From Streptomyces mangrovisoli (lineage in GTDB: Bacteria > Actinomycetota > Actinomycetes > Streptomycetales > Streptomycetaceae), in NCBI RefSeq assembly GCF_000974985.2, contig NZ_LAVA02000090.1, forward strand, positions 1 through 64,000: a stretch of DNA of 64,000 bases. Reading direction: 5' to 3'. The notes beneath the pieces are model-generated. The model searched no databases, was not told the DNA's origin, and saw only the letters and a program-made list of their open reading frames with translations. A program made the translations under genes and the position numbers. How positions within the stretch are numbered: position 1 is the first letter of the stretch; each line of letters starts with the position of its first letter. Positions 7,868-15,637 of the stretch are shown piece by piece.

Positions 7868-8491
7868 GTGTTCACCCTGGTCACCGTGACAGAACCCACG
7901 TATCAGATCCGCGCCCAATACACGGACTCCACAGTCACCGTCTACCAGGCGTACGCGCCGGAGATCGGTCTGCCAACAGCCCGCGAGGGACGCTTCCCGA
8001 CGGCGTGGCAGCGGGACCGGATGACGTGGATCAAGCCGAGCTTTCTGTGGATGATGTACCGCTGCGGATGGGGCACGAAGGAGGGTCAGGAGACCGTTCT
8101 GGCTGTCGAGATCACGCGCGTGGGCTTCGACTGGGCGCTGCGCAACGCCTGTCTGTCGCACTACGCGCCGGGGATACACACCGACCAGGCCGCGTGGAAG
8201 CGGCAGTTGCGGCGGGCGCCGGCCCGGGTGCAGTGGGACCCTGAGCGCGACCTGCGGCTCGGTGCGCTGCCGTACCGTTCGCTCCAGCTCGGCGTTGCCG
8301 GCGAGGCCGCGCGGCGGTACGCGGACGAGTGGATCGTGCGGATCGAGGACGTGACCCCGCTCGCGACCGAGATCCACGGCCTCGTCCGCGCAGGCGAGTT
8401 CGACGAGGCCGGCGCTCTGCTGCCCGAGGAACGAAGCTATCCCGTCGATGCGGAGGCGCTCGCGCATCTGCGACGGTCGAGTGATCGATAG
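7868..8491 (+). CDS. DUF4291 family protein
   Basis: 207 residues. The family signature is clear: YQIRAQYTDSTVTVYQAY at the N-terminus and RMTWIKPSFLWMMYRCGWGTK near residues 51-71, followed by VLAVEITRVGFDWAL and a C-terminal VRIEDVTPLATEIHGLVRAG segment. DUF4291 proteins are cytosolic, 180-220 residues, of unknown function; the conserved Arg/Trp/Lys patch suggests nucleic acid or ligand binding, which is speculative. Neither the GTG at 7868 nor the one at 7886 (VTEPTYQIRA) has a Shine-Dalgarno; homologues usually begin near the second, so the true start may be 7886. Confidence 0.85.
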   Translation: MFTLVTVTEPTYQIRAQYTDSTVTVYQAYAPEIGLPTAREGRFPTAWQRDRMTWIKPSFLWMMYRCGWGTKEGQETVLAVEITRVGFDWALRNACLSHYAPGIHTDQAAWKRQLRRAPARVQWDPERDLRLGALPYRSLQLGVAGEAARRYADEWIVRIEDVTPLATEIHGLVRAGEFDEAGALLPEERSYPVDAEALAHLRRSSDR

Positions 8492-8590
8492 GTCCCGTCA
8501 GGCGCGATTTCCCGTCACGCGGGTTTGCCCGTCAAGCGGGCTTGTCCGTCGCGCATCGAGCCCCGGCGTCCGTGAGGGCCGGCCGTGCCG

Positions 8591-9169
8591 TCAGCCGGCG
8601 CGCAGCCCGGCGAGGTGGATGCGCAGGAAGCGGCGCCATGGGCCGTCGTCGCCGTCCGGTGAAGCGGCGACCACTCCGCGCACCGCGACGATGAGCGCCT
8701 TGATGTCGTCGGCCGTCACGTCCTGCGCGAGATACTCCGCGTCGACGGCGTTCCGCGTGAGTTGGCGGACCCGGTCCGCTGTCCGCGCGCTCACCTCGTC
8801 GTCCGCGGAGACCCGGTCGGTCAAGGCTGCCGCGTACCGGCGCTTCTCCGCATTGAAGACACCCACGAAATCGAGGAATCCCTCAAGGCCGGCGGCGGGG
8901 TCGGGATCCGTGAGCGCGGCCGCGGCGGCCTGGTCCAGTTCCTCGACGAAGAGCTGCGCGATGGCGTCGAGCAGGGCGTCCTTGCCGGCGAACCGCCGGT
9001 AGATCGTGCCGACGCCAAGGCCTGCACGGGAGGCGATGGCCTCCATGCTGGCCTGCGGTCCCTGCTCCGCGAAGACCGCGCGGGCGGCGCTGATGACGAT
9101 CGCGTCGTTGCGCAGTGCGTCCCGGCGCGGAGCGCGGCGGGTGCTCGAAGGGGTCGGTCGTGGGCTCAC
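8591..9169 (-). CDS. TetR-family repressor next to a divergent alcohol dehydrogenase
   Basis: 192 residues. The N-terminal HTH is IVISAARAVFAEQG...SMEAIASRAGLGVGTIYRRFAGKDALLDAI (about residues 23-70), with the normal TetR spacing. The C-terminal ligand domain is all-helical and divergent. The gene is divergent from a zinc alcohol dehydrogenase, and the 85-base gap holds an 11-bp inverted repeat that looks like its operator. The regulator most likely represses both genes until an aldehyde, alcohol or related ligand is bound. This is inferred from arrangement. Confidence 0.88.
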   Translation of the reverse strand: MSPRPTPSSTRRAPRRDALRNDAIVISAARAVFAEQGPQASMEAIASRAGLGVGTIYRRFAGKDALLDAIAQLFVEELDQAAAAALTDPDPAAGLEGFLDFVGVFNAEKRRYAAALTDRVSADDEVSARTADRVRQLTRNAVDAEYLAQDVTADDIKALIVAVRGVVAASPDGDDGPWRRFLRIHLAGLRAG

Positions 9170-9182
9170 GGGGCCAGTGTAC

Positions 9183-9238
9183 TCAAAACGGAACCTGCAT
9201 TCCGCAGCGTGTTAAGGTGAATGGAGATTCCGTTTTGA
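9183..9238. promoter_or_regulatory. Probable TetR operator region (inverted repeat)
   Basis: Perfect 11-bp arms TCAAAACGGAA (9183-9193) and TTCCGTTTTGA (9228-9238). The left arm also forms a tighter dyad, CGGAA-CCTGCA-TTCCG, at 9189-9204. The pair of arms probably marks two binding sites, one over each divergent promoter. The right arm ends 2 bases before the AGGAGG ribosome site of the dehydrogenase. Confidence 0.7.
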
Positions 9239-9254
9239 TGAGGAGGACCTGCTC

Positions 9255-10298
9255 ATGAGGACCACGACCGGCTGGCAGAGCCTTGACCCGGACAGCAACG
9301 CACTGACCCGCGTCACCATCGAGCGGCGCGACCTGCGCCCCGACGACATCGCCGTACGGATCGACTACTGCGGCGTCTGCCACAGCGACCTGCACCGCAT
9401 CCACGGCCTGCTCGGAGAGAGGGACCTCGTCCCCGGGCACGAGGCGACCGGCGTCGTCGTCGCCACCGGAGCCGAGGTCACCGGGTTCGCCGTGGGCGAG
9501 CGCGTCGCCATCGGCACGATCATCGACTCGTGCGGCGAGTGCGCCATGTGTCTGGCCGGGCAGGAGAATTACTGCTACGACCACCCGACCACCACCTACG
9601 GCGGCACCGACCGCATCGACGCCACCCCGACCGTGGGCGCCTACAGCCGCGAGTACGTCCTGCGCGAGAAGTTCGCGTTCCACCTGCCCGACTCCCTGGC
9701 CCCGGCCGCCGCGGCGCCTCTCATGTGCGCCGGTGTCAGCGTCTGGGAGCCGCTGCGGGCCGCCGGTGTCGGCCCGGGCAGCCGGGTGGCCGTCGCCGGT
9801 CTCGGAGGGCTCGGCCACCTCGCGGTGAAGCTCGCCGCCGCGCTCGGAGCCGAGGTGACCGTGCTCAGCCGCAGCACGGCCAAGGAGCGGGACGCGCTGC
9901 GCCTCGGGGCGAGCGGGCTGGTCGTGACCACCGACGAGGCCCAGGTCGGCGCCGCACGGGGGCGCTTCGATCTCATCCTCGACACCATCTCGGCCGACCA
10001 CGAATTCACGCCGCTCATCAGCATGTTGGGCCTGGACGGGACCCTGTGCGTCGTCGGAAACCCCCTGTTGGCCGGGCCGAAGCTCCGGGAACTCGGAACC
10101 GGCCGCAAGAAGCTCACCTCCTCCGGCACGGGAGGGCTGCGGCAGACCGCCGAAATGCTCGAATTCTGTGCCGCGCACGACATCACGGCGGACGTGGAGA
10201 CCCTTCCCTCCAGCGAGGTCGAAACCGCCTTGAACCGCCTCGCCGACGGCGACGTCCGCTACCGGTTCGTGCTGGACCTTTCCGACCTCGACACGTAG
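9255..10298 (+). CDS. Zinc-dependent alcohol/aldehyde dehydrogenase (MDR family, CAD-like)
   Basis: 347 residues. Catalytic zinc ligands lie in CGVCHSDLHRIHG (Cys and His near residues 38-46) and in GHEATGVV; the structural zinc site is the four Cys of SCGECAMCLAGQENYCYD. The nucleotide fold starts at AGLGGLGHLAVKLAAALGAEVTVLSRS; Ser/Arg at the end of strand 2 favour NADP(H). This matches the cinnamyl-alcohol-dehydrogenase branch, which reduces aldehydes. The ATG is 8 bases from AGGAGG (9241-9246). Expression is probably controlled by the divergent TetR gene. Confidence 0.9.
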   Translation: MRTTTGWQSLDPDSNALTRVTIERRDLRPDDIAVRIDYCGVCHSDLHRIHGLLGERDLVPGHEATGVVVATGAEVTGFAVGERVAIGTIIDSCGECAMCLAGQENYCYDHPTTTYGGTDRIDATPTVGAYSREYVLREKFAFHLPDSLAPAAAAPLMCAGVSVWEPLRAAGVGPGSRVAVAGLGGLGHLAVKLAAALGAEVTVLSRSTAKERDALRLGASGLVVTTDEAQVGAARGRFDLILDTISADHEFTPLISMLGLDGTLCVVGNPLLAGPKLRELGTGRKKLTSSGTGGLRQTAEMLEFCAAHDITADVETLPSSEVETALNRLADGDVRYRFVLDLSDLDT

Positions 10299-10361
10299 CC
10301 GCACCCCCCACCCGAGGGGCCACCGTCGGGGCCGCCCTGTCGAGGCGTGGATCATGGCCCC

Positions 10362-11114
10362 ATGACGAAGTGGACGAAGGAGACGTCAGCGGCCGGGCAG
10401 GCAGAGATCGAGCCGCAACTCTCCACCTACCAGCGGGCGATGCGGGAACGACTGCTCGCGGCCCCCGTGGTGCCCGCGCCCGGACCCTGGCGGCCCGTCT
10501 TCGCGTACGAGTACGGCATCCCCGTCGGCGGACTGCTGGGCATCGGCTTCGCGACCGCCCCCGCCCCAGACCCCGGCACCGGCACCGGCACCGGCACCGG
10601 CACCGGGCACGATCTGGTGATGGTCGTCTCCAGCGACGGGCACGGTCTCTTCGACGCCGTCACCGGCGAGAAGATCGCCCGGGACCGCGACCCCGACCCC
10701 CAACACAGCACACCTGACGCGGTCCCCGACCTGTCCTGCCCGGGGCTGGGGCCGATCACCGGAAGCCGCGTACGCATCGCCGGGCTCTTCGGCGGCGGAC
10801 TGCACACCACCACCGCGGACGGCTGGACCCTGGAAGTCGTCACCCCGGCCTGGCCGAACGAACGCATCCTGCTGTCGACCGACGGCGGACTCCCCCACGC
10901 GGGTCCGCACGGAGAGCAGTGGTGGCACATCTTCCACGCGAACCGCTCCACCTTCCGTGCGGCCGGCTTCTCCCCCTCCGGGCGAACGATCGCCGTGGCG
11001 ACGAGCAGTGACCTCTCCCTGTGGACCCGCGAGGGCTTGGGGGGCCGCGTGAGCCGCCGCGCTACATCGGCTCACGTGTCGTACAGCCCGTCCCGTGACT
11101 CCTCCCCCATCTAA
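10362..11114 (+). CDS. Hypothetical protein, with an abnormal C-terminal tail
   Basis: 250 residues from the ATG at 10362 (10347 gives five more). Not recognised. It has a PVFAYEYGIPVGGLLGIGF segment, a Gly-Thr dipeptide run from a hexamer repeat, and a WWHIFHANRSTFRAAGFSPSGRTI region that looks like beta-propeller or immunity-type sequence. No signal peptide or membrane helix. After SDLSLWTRE (about residue 223) the composition changes to RVSRRATSAHVSYSPSRDSSPI, which is read from a pair of hairpins, so the native gene may have ended earlier and been extended by an inserted element end. Confidence 0.6.
   Translation: MTKWTKETSAAGQAEIEPQLSTYQRAMRERLLAAPVVPAPGPWRPVFAYEYGIPVGGLLGIGFATAPAPDPGTGTGTGTGTGHDLVMVVSSDGHGLFDAVTGEKIARDRDPDPQHSTPDAVPDLSCPGLGPITGSRVRIAGLFGGGLHTTTADGWTLEVVTPAWPNERILLSTDGGLPHAGPHGEQWWHIFHANRSTFRAAGFSPSGRTIAVATSSDLSLWTREGLGGRVSRRATSAHVSYSPSRDSSPI
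10575..10604 (+). repeat. Coding hexamer repeat (GGCACC)x5
   Basis: Five exact tandem GGCACC units inside the hypothetical gene, encoding alternating Gly-Thr. The unit is two codons, so copy-number changes keep frame. Confidence 0.9.
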
Positions 11115-11130
11115 AAAGGTGGGGGCTTCT
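11049..11130 (+). other. Two adjacent hairpins at the end of the hypothetical gene; terminator or IS200/IS605-type end remnant
   Basis: Hairpin 1: GTGAGCCG (11049-11056) with CGGCTCAC (11068-11075). Hairpin 2: CCCCCATC (11104-11111) with GGTGGGGG (11118-11125), loop TAAAAA, followed by CTTCT. The stop codon of the upstream gene lies in loop 2. Hairpin 2 can terminate transcription. The pair also resembles subterminal hairpins at IS200/IS605 ends, but no tnpA or tnpB is present, so it would be only a scar. Confidence 0.5.
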
Positions 11131-11132
11131 CG

Positions 11133-11396
11133 CTATGCCGGGTTGGCGTCGCGACGGACCAGCCCGGCCCGTAGAACGTTCAGGGCGCCCACCGAGTGGA
11201 CGTGCCGTCCTTCGAAGTCGAACCGGTGGAGCACGGCGTAGAGGCGCTGTCGCTCCTCCCACCCCTCACCGAAACCGCTCCCCCGGGGCGATGCGTAGGT
11301 GGCTGAGGCGAAGAACTGGCCTTGCGCGTACCGGCCGATGGTCGCCGTGCGGTGGCCGGGCTCGTGGGTGATCGGAACGATCTCGGGGACTGACAT
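11133..11396 (-). CDS. Small hypothetical protein
   Basis: 87 residues, with IVPITHEPGHRTATIGRYAQGQFFASATYA and LYAVLHRFDFEGRHVHSVGALN blocks. It looks like a genuine small soluble protein with alternating strands, but the family is not recognised. It ends with TAG at 11133, just past the hairpin pair. The codon pattern is normal for the region. It lies between the hypothetical gene and the PadR gene and is on the same strand as the latter, 74 bases downstream of it, so it may be in the PadR transcript. Confidence 0.6.
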   Translation of the reverse strand: MSVPEIVPITHEPGHRTATIGRYAQGQFFASATYASPRGSGFGEGWEERQRLYAVLHRFDFEGRHVHSVGALNVLRAGLVRRDANPA

Positions 11397-11470
11397 GGCG
11401 AGACCCTAGAAGCAGCCACTGACACCGCCGGTCTCGTGCGGGTCCGGGACGGCTGACCGGCGCCGCGCTC

Positions 11471-11815
11471 TCATGACACTCCCCCGTCGGCGACCGGTCG
11501 GGCGGCCCACCCCGGCAGCGGCTGCCTGCGGGCACGGTACGCACGTGCCAGGGCGTTCCGTGCGCGTTCTGCGCCGTCTTCGGTGATCCGGTAGAAGCGG
11601 CGGCGGGGACGGCCCGCTGTCTCGTGCACGGCCGGGTCCTCCCAGGTGCTGTCCACCCAGCCGACCTGCTCCAGGCGGGCCAGGATCGGATAGATCGTGC
11701 CCGACGGCAATCCCGCCAGCTCGCACAGCTCGAGGCCGTAGCGCTGCTTGGCGGGGTCCTCCAGCAAGGCCCGCAGGACCAGTTGGGTCTGCAGGGTCAT
11801 ACGCGGACTACCCAT
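11471..11815 (-). CDS. PadR-family transcriptional regulator
   Basis: 114 residues. The winged helix is typical of PadR: TLQTQLVLRALLEDPAKQRYGLELCELAGLPSGTIYPILARLEQVGWVDSTWED, followed by the wing GRPRRRFYRITEDGAERARNALA. The C-terminal dimer helix is short, as in the small PadR subgroup. A perfect 12-bp palindrome lies 18 bases upstream of the ATG, so autoregulation is likely. A start at the second methionine (MTLQTQ) is possible. The only close same-strand gene is the small hypothetical at 11133; the true target is unknown. Confidence 0.9.
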   Translation of the reverse strand: MGSPRMTLQTQLVLRALLEDPAKQRYGLELCELAGLPSGTIYPILARLEQVGWVDSTWEDPAVHETAGRPRRRFYRITEDGAERARNALARAYRARRQPLPGWAARPVADGGVS

Positions 11816-11832
11816 ACTCGTACTCTACATAG

Positions 11833-11844
11833 CCCATATATGGG
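11833..11844. promoter_or_regulatory. Palindromic PadR-type operator CCCATATATGGG
   Basis: Perfect 12-bp palindrome, extended to ATAGCCCATATATGGGATAT with one mismatch in the flank pairs. It is strikingly AT-rich against the local background and lies just upstream of the padR start, the usual location of an autoregulatory site. Confidence 0.7.
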
Positions 11845-12088
11845 ATATCCAGACGCGGAAATGGTCTGAGGGGTGCGCAAGCACCCTTGTCTGCGCAGCA
11901 GTTGGCGTCCGGTGACGCGTGATCTCCCTGTGCGAGGCCGTGGTGGCCCTGCCTGCCGGGACCCGCAGGGTTCACGGACACGGACAGGCCGCCCGGCGCC
12001 GCGAGGAAACCCCCGCGGCGGACCGCCGCCCCGCCCACCCCGACCGCGCCCGATTGCGCAAGGTGGAGCACATCACGCTCCCTTCACG
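11845..12088. other. Intergenic upstream of pntA
   Basis: 244 bases between the PadR operator and the pntA promoter. Open frames exist on both strands but have no domain similarity. A GTGATCTCCCTGTGCGAGGC stretch near 11920 is the start of the longer pntA-frame ORF and is not used here because the coding signature only begins at 12204. Confidence 0.4.
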
Positions 12089-12117
12089 TTGGCCGGCCCC
12101 CTCCGGAGGGGTAGGTT
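12089..12117 (+). promoter_or_regulatory. Candidate pntAB promoter
   Basis: TTGGCC (12089-12094), a 17-base spacer, and TAGGTT (12112-12117), a fair match to the HrdB consensus in Streptomyces. The spacer contains the palindrome CCCCTCCGGAGGGG (12098-12111), which could be a regulator site. The inferred 5' leader is about 80 bases. Confidence 0.4.
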
Positions 12118-12203
12118 CCAGCGATCAAGGGAGACGGGCGTCCACGACGACCGCGAGCACGAGTCCTCCCCCGGGAACCCTCCTCAGACGAGAGATACAG
12201 GAC

Positions 12204-13766
12204 ATGTCGGCTCAAGCACCTTCGCATCACCCTCCTCAACTCATCGGCGTGGTGGCCGAGTCCGCCTCCGGGGAGACGCGCGTCGCCGCGACACCGGCGA
12301 CCGTGCGTCTGCTCCTGAAGCTCGGCTACCGGGCCGTCGTCGAACCCGGCGCCGGTGAGGCGTCGGGCTTCGACGACCACGCGTACGCCGAAGCGGGCGC
12401 GGAGATCGGGGAAGCCTGGAACGCGGACGTCGTTCTGAAGGTGAACGCCCCCTCCCCCACGGAGATCCGCCGGCTGCGCAAGGGCACGACCGTCGTCGGT
12501 CTCCTCGCGCCCGCGCAGAATCCGGAGCTGCTGGAGAAGCTGTCGGCCGCCGGGGTGACCGCCCTGGCGCTGGACGCGGTGCCGCGCATCTCGCGCGCCC
12601 AGTCGATGGACGTGCTGTCCTCGATGGCGAACATCGCCGGATACCGGGCGGTCATCGAGGCGGCGCACGTCTTCGGCAGGTTCTTCACCGGCCAGGTCAC
12701 CGCGGCCGGCAAGGTCCCGCCCGCGAAGGTCCTGGTGGCCGGTGCCGGGGTGGCGGGGCTCGCGGCCATCGGCGCCGCCTCCAGCCTCGGCGCCGTCGTA
12801 CGGGCGACGGACCCGCGCCCGGAGGTCGCCGACCAGGTGAAGTCGCTGGGCGGCGAGTACCTGCCGGTGGACGTCGCCCAGGAGGCGAGCACCGACGGCT
12901 ACGCGAAGGCCACGTCCGTGGACTACGACCGCGCCGCCGCCGAGCTGTACCACGAGCAGGCCCAGGACGTCGACATCGTCATCACCACCGCGCTGATCCC
13001 GGGTCGGCCGGCGCCGCGTCTGCTCACCGCGGCCGACGTGGCCGCGATGAAGCCGGGCAGCGTGATCGTCGACATGGCGGCCGCGATGGGCGGCAACGTG
13101 GAGGGCACCGTGCCGGGCCGCGCGGTCGTGACCGGCAACGGCGTGACCATCATCGGCTACACGGACCTCGCCTCCCGGCTGCCCGCCCAGGCGTCGCAGC
13201 TGTTCGGCACCAACCTGGTGAACCTGATCAAGCTGCTCACGCCCGAGAAGGACGGCCGGCTGACGGTCGACTTCGACGACGTCGTCCAGCGGGCCGTGAC
13301 CGTGGTGCGCACCGGCGAGGTCACCTGGCCCCCGCCGCCCGTCGCGGTCTCGGCGGCGCCCGCCCCGCAGGCGGAGGCGGAGGCGGCGCCCGTCAGGATG
13401 GAGCCGGAGCAGCCGAAGCTGACGGCCGCGGGCCGCTTCGGCCTGATCGGGCTGGGGATGCTCGCGCTGTTCCTGCTGGTCGCGTTCGCTCCGGCGCAAC
13501 TCGCGGAGAACTTCACGGTGTTCGCGCTGGCCGTGGTGATCGGCTACTACGTCATCGGCAAGGTGCACCACGCGCTGCACACGCCGCTGATGTCGGTGAC
13601 CAACGCGATCTCCGGCATCGTCGTGATCGGTGCCCTGCTCCAGATCGGCCACGAGAGCACTCTGGTCACCACGCTGTCCTGCGTGGCGATCCTGCTGACG
13701 AGCGTCAACATCTTCGGAGGCTTCGCCGTCACCCGCCGCATGCTGTCCATGTTCTCGAAAGGCTGA
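12204..13766 (+). CDS. pntA: NAD(P) transhydrogenase subunit alpha
   Basis: 520 residues, near the 510 of E. coli PntA. The NAD(H)-binding domain I covers about residues 1-380: GVVAESASGETRVAATPATV at the start, LVAGAGVAGLAAIGAASSLGAVVRATDPRPEV as the Rossmann loop, and VIVDMAAAMGGNVE near residue 290. An Ala/Pro-rich linker at about 380-400 leads to four hydrophobic segments (about 410-515). With PntB it couples hydride transfer between NADH and NADP+ to proton entry across the cytoplasmic membrane. The ATG at 12204 follows AGAGATACAGGA. pntB starts 6 bases after the stop. Confidence 0.95.
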   Translation: MSAQAPSHHPPQLIGVVAESASGETRVAATPATVRLLLKLGYRAVVEPGAGEASGFDDHAYAEAGAEIGEAWNADVVLKVNAPSPTEIRRLRKGTTVVGLLAPAQNPELLEKLSAAGVTALALDAVPRISRAQSMDVLSSMANIAGYRAVIEAAHVFGRFFTGQVTAAGKVPPAKVLVAGAGVAGLAAIGAASSLGAVVRATDPRPEVADQVKSLGGEYLPVDVAQEASTDGYAKATSVDYDRAAAELYHEQAQDVDIVITTALIPGRPAPRLLTAADVAAMKPGSVIVDMAAAMGGNVEGTVPGRAVVTGNGVTIIGYTDLASRLPAQASQLFGTNLVNLIKLLTPEKDGRLTVDFDDVVQRAVTVVRTGEVTWPPPPVAVSAAPAPQAEAEAAPVRMEPEQPKLTAAGRFGLIGLGMLALFLLVAFAPAQLAENFTVFALAVVIGYYVIGKVHHALHTPLMSVTNAISGIVVIGALLQIGHESTLVTTLSCVAILLTSVNIFGGFAVTRRMLSMFSKG

Positions 13767-13772
13767 GCCGAG

Positions 13773-15239
13773 ATGACCTCTTTGACGGCCTCCCACGCGG
13801 CCGATCTCGTCGCCGCGCTGCTGTTCATCCTCAGCCTGGCCGGCCTGTCCCAGCACCGCACGTCGCGGGCCGGCGTCGTCTACGGCATCGCCGGCATGGC
13901 GCTCGCGCTCGTCGCGACCATCGTCGTGGCGGCGCAGAGCATCTCCGGCGGCGCGGTGGCGTTGATCCTGCTCGCCACCGCCCTGGGCGCGGCGATCGGC
14001 CTTCAGCGCGCGCGCAAGGTCGAGATGACGCAGATGCCCGAACTGATCGCGGTGCTGCACAGTTTCGTCGGACTCGCCGCCGTGCTGCTGGGCTGGAACA
14101 GCTACCTCGAGGTGGAGTCGCACGGCGACGCGCAGACCCGGATCACGTCCGATCTGCTGGGCATCCATCACGCCGAGGTGTTCATCGGCATCTTCATCGG
14201 CGCGGTCACCTTCACCGGCTCGATCGTCGCGTTCCTGAAGCTCTCGGCGCGCATCAAGTCCCGTCCGCTGGTGCTGCCGGGCAAGAACGCGCTCAACCTC
14301 GGTGCGCTCGGCGCCTTCGTCGCGCTGACCGTCTGGTTCACGATCACCCCGAACCTGCCGCTGATGATCGCGGTGACCGTGCTGGCGCTGGCGCTCGGCT
14401 GGCACCTGGTCGCCTCGATCGGCGGCGGCGACATGCCCGTGGTCGTCTCCATGCTGAACAGCTACTCGGGCTGGGCGGCCGCGGCGGCCGGCTTCCTGCT
14501 CGACAACAACCTGCTCATCGTCACGGGCGCGCTGGTCGGCTCCTCCGGCGCCTACCTGTCGTACATCATGTGCAAGGCGATGAACCGCTCCTTCCTCTCC
14601 GTCATCGCGGGCGGCTTCGGCATCGAGGCGCCGTCGGGCGGCGAGGCGGAGGAGGGCGAGCACCGCGAGGTGCGCGCCGCGGAGGTGGCGGAGATGCTCG
14701 CCCACTCCCGATCCGTGATCATCACGCCCGGCTACGGCATGGCCGTCGCCCAGGCCCAGCACCCGGTCGCGGAGCTCACCCGGCGGCTGCGCGAGCGGGG
14801 CGTCGAGGTCCGCTTCGGCGTGCACCCCGTCGCGGGGCGCCTGCCCGGTCACATGAACGTGCTGCTGGCCGAGGCGAAGGTGCCGTACGACATCGTCCTG
14901 GAGATGGACGAGATCAACGACGACTTCGCCGCCACCTCCGTCGTCCTGGTCATCGGCGCGAACGACACCGTCAACCCGGCCGCCATGGACGACCCGAGCA
15001 GCCCGATCGCCGGTATGCCCGTGCTGCGCGTGTGGGAGGCGGAGCAGGTCGTCGTCTTCAAGCGGTCGATGGCGTCGGGCTATGCCGGGGTGCAGAACCC
15101 GCTGTTCTTCCGGGAGAACAGCAGCATGCTCTTCGGCGACGCCAAGCAGAGCGTCGAGGCGATCCTGCAGGCCCTCGGGACCGACGGCCGCCACGAGGCG
15201 ATCCCGGCCGCGTCCGGCACCACGATGGCCGACCGCTGA
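13773..15239 (+). CDS. pntB: NAD(P) transhydrogenase subunit beta
   Basis: 488 residues. The N-terminal half has about eight or nine transmembrane helices, including VAALLFILSLAGLSQ at the start and the conserved MPVVVSMLNSYSGWAAAAAGF (proton channel region). The C-terminal NADP(H)-binding domain III has VIITPGYGMAVAQAQHPV and VGVHPVAGRLPGHMNVLLAEA-type sequence, with DVVLVIGANDTVNPAA near residue 390, as in E. coli PntB. It is co-transcribed with pntA, and a GC-rich hairpin follows. The pair supplies NADPH from NADH using the proton gradient. Confidence 0.95.
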   Translation: MTSLTASHAADLVAALLFILSLAGLSQHRTSRAGVVYGIAGMALALVATIVVAAQSISGGAVALILLATALGAAIGLQRARKVEMTQMPELIAVLHSFVGLAAVLLGWNSYLEVESHGDAQTRITSDLLGIHHAEVFIGIFIGAVTFTGSIVAFLKLSARIKSRPLVLPGKNALNLGALGAFVALTVWFTITPNLPLMIAVTVLALALGWHLVASIGGGDMPVVVSMLNSYSGWAAAAAGFLLDNNLLIVTGALVGSSGAYLSYIMCKAMNRSFLSVIAGGFGIEAPSGGEAEEGEHREVRAAEVAEMLAHSRSVIITPGYGMAVAQAQHPVAELTRRLRERGVEVRFGVHPVAGRLPGHMNVLLAEAKVPYDIVLEMDEINDDFAATSVVLVIGANDTVNPAAMDDPSSPIAGMPVLRVWEAEQVVVFKRSMASGYAGVQNPLFFRENSSMLFGDAKQSVEAILQALGTDGRHEAIPAASGTTMADR

Positions 15240-15269
15240 GGCTGCCGGTTCGTGGGGTGATTCCTTGAG

Positions 15270-15309
15270 CCCGCCGGGGCCGGTGACTGCGCACCGGGCC
15301 CGGCGGGTT
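15270..15309 (+). terminator. Terminator after pntAB
   Basis: CCCGCCGGG (15270-15278) pairs with CCCGGCGGG (15299-15307); the stem continues inward as GCCGGTG/CACCGGG with one mismatch, loop of 6, then TT. It begins 31 bases after the pntB stop. Confidence 0.75.
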
Positions 15310-15358
15310 CGTCATGTCGGCGACTCCCCGCCCACGGGGGCGGCACCGTGGGCCGTGG

Positions 15359-15386
15359 GCAGACGGCAGACGGCAGACGGCAGACG
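15359..15386 (+). repeat. Tandem heptamer (GCAGACG)x4 in the pntB-PIG-L gap
   Basis: Four exact GCAGACG copies. The surrounding intergenic stretch 15310-15637 is about 330 bases and otherwise holds no supportable gene; it contains the promoter for the downstream deacetylase. Confidence 0.9.
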
Positions 15387-15637
15387 GGCCACTCCAGACA
15401 GCGAGCAGAGTCCGGCCGTACCTCGTTCGTGTGGATCCGGCGATCTCGGAAAGGCCGGGCGGCCGTGCCGGGAACACCCGGTCCGGTCGCCACGGTTGCA
15501 TCGGAAGAGGACCGGCGCCACAGCGGCGGGGCACACGGGCACGCCACGTCGTCCGCCCGCCGGGATCCGGGCCTCGCGACGGCGGTACGCCCGCCGCCTG
15601 TTCGGACCACGAAGCAGTGCGCAGGAGGAAACCTTTC

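Noticed and set aside
12084..15194. A 1036-codon open frame antisense to pntAB
   Set aside because: Low-complexity His/Arg/Asp sequence with no domain; the plus-strand pntAB genes fully explain the region.
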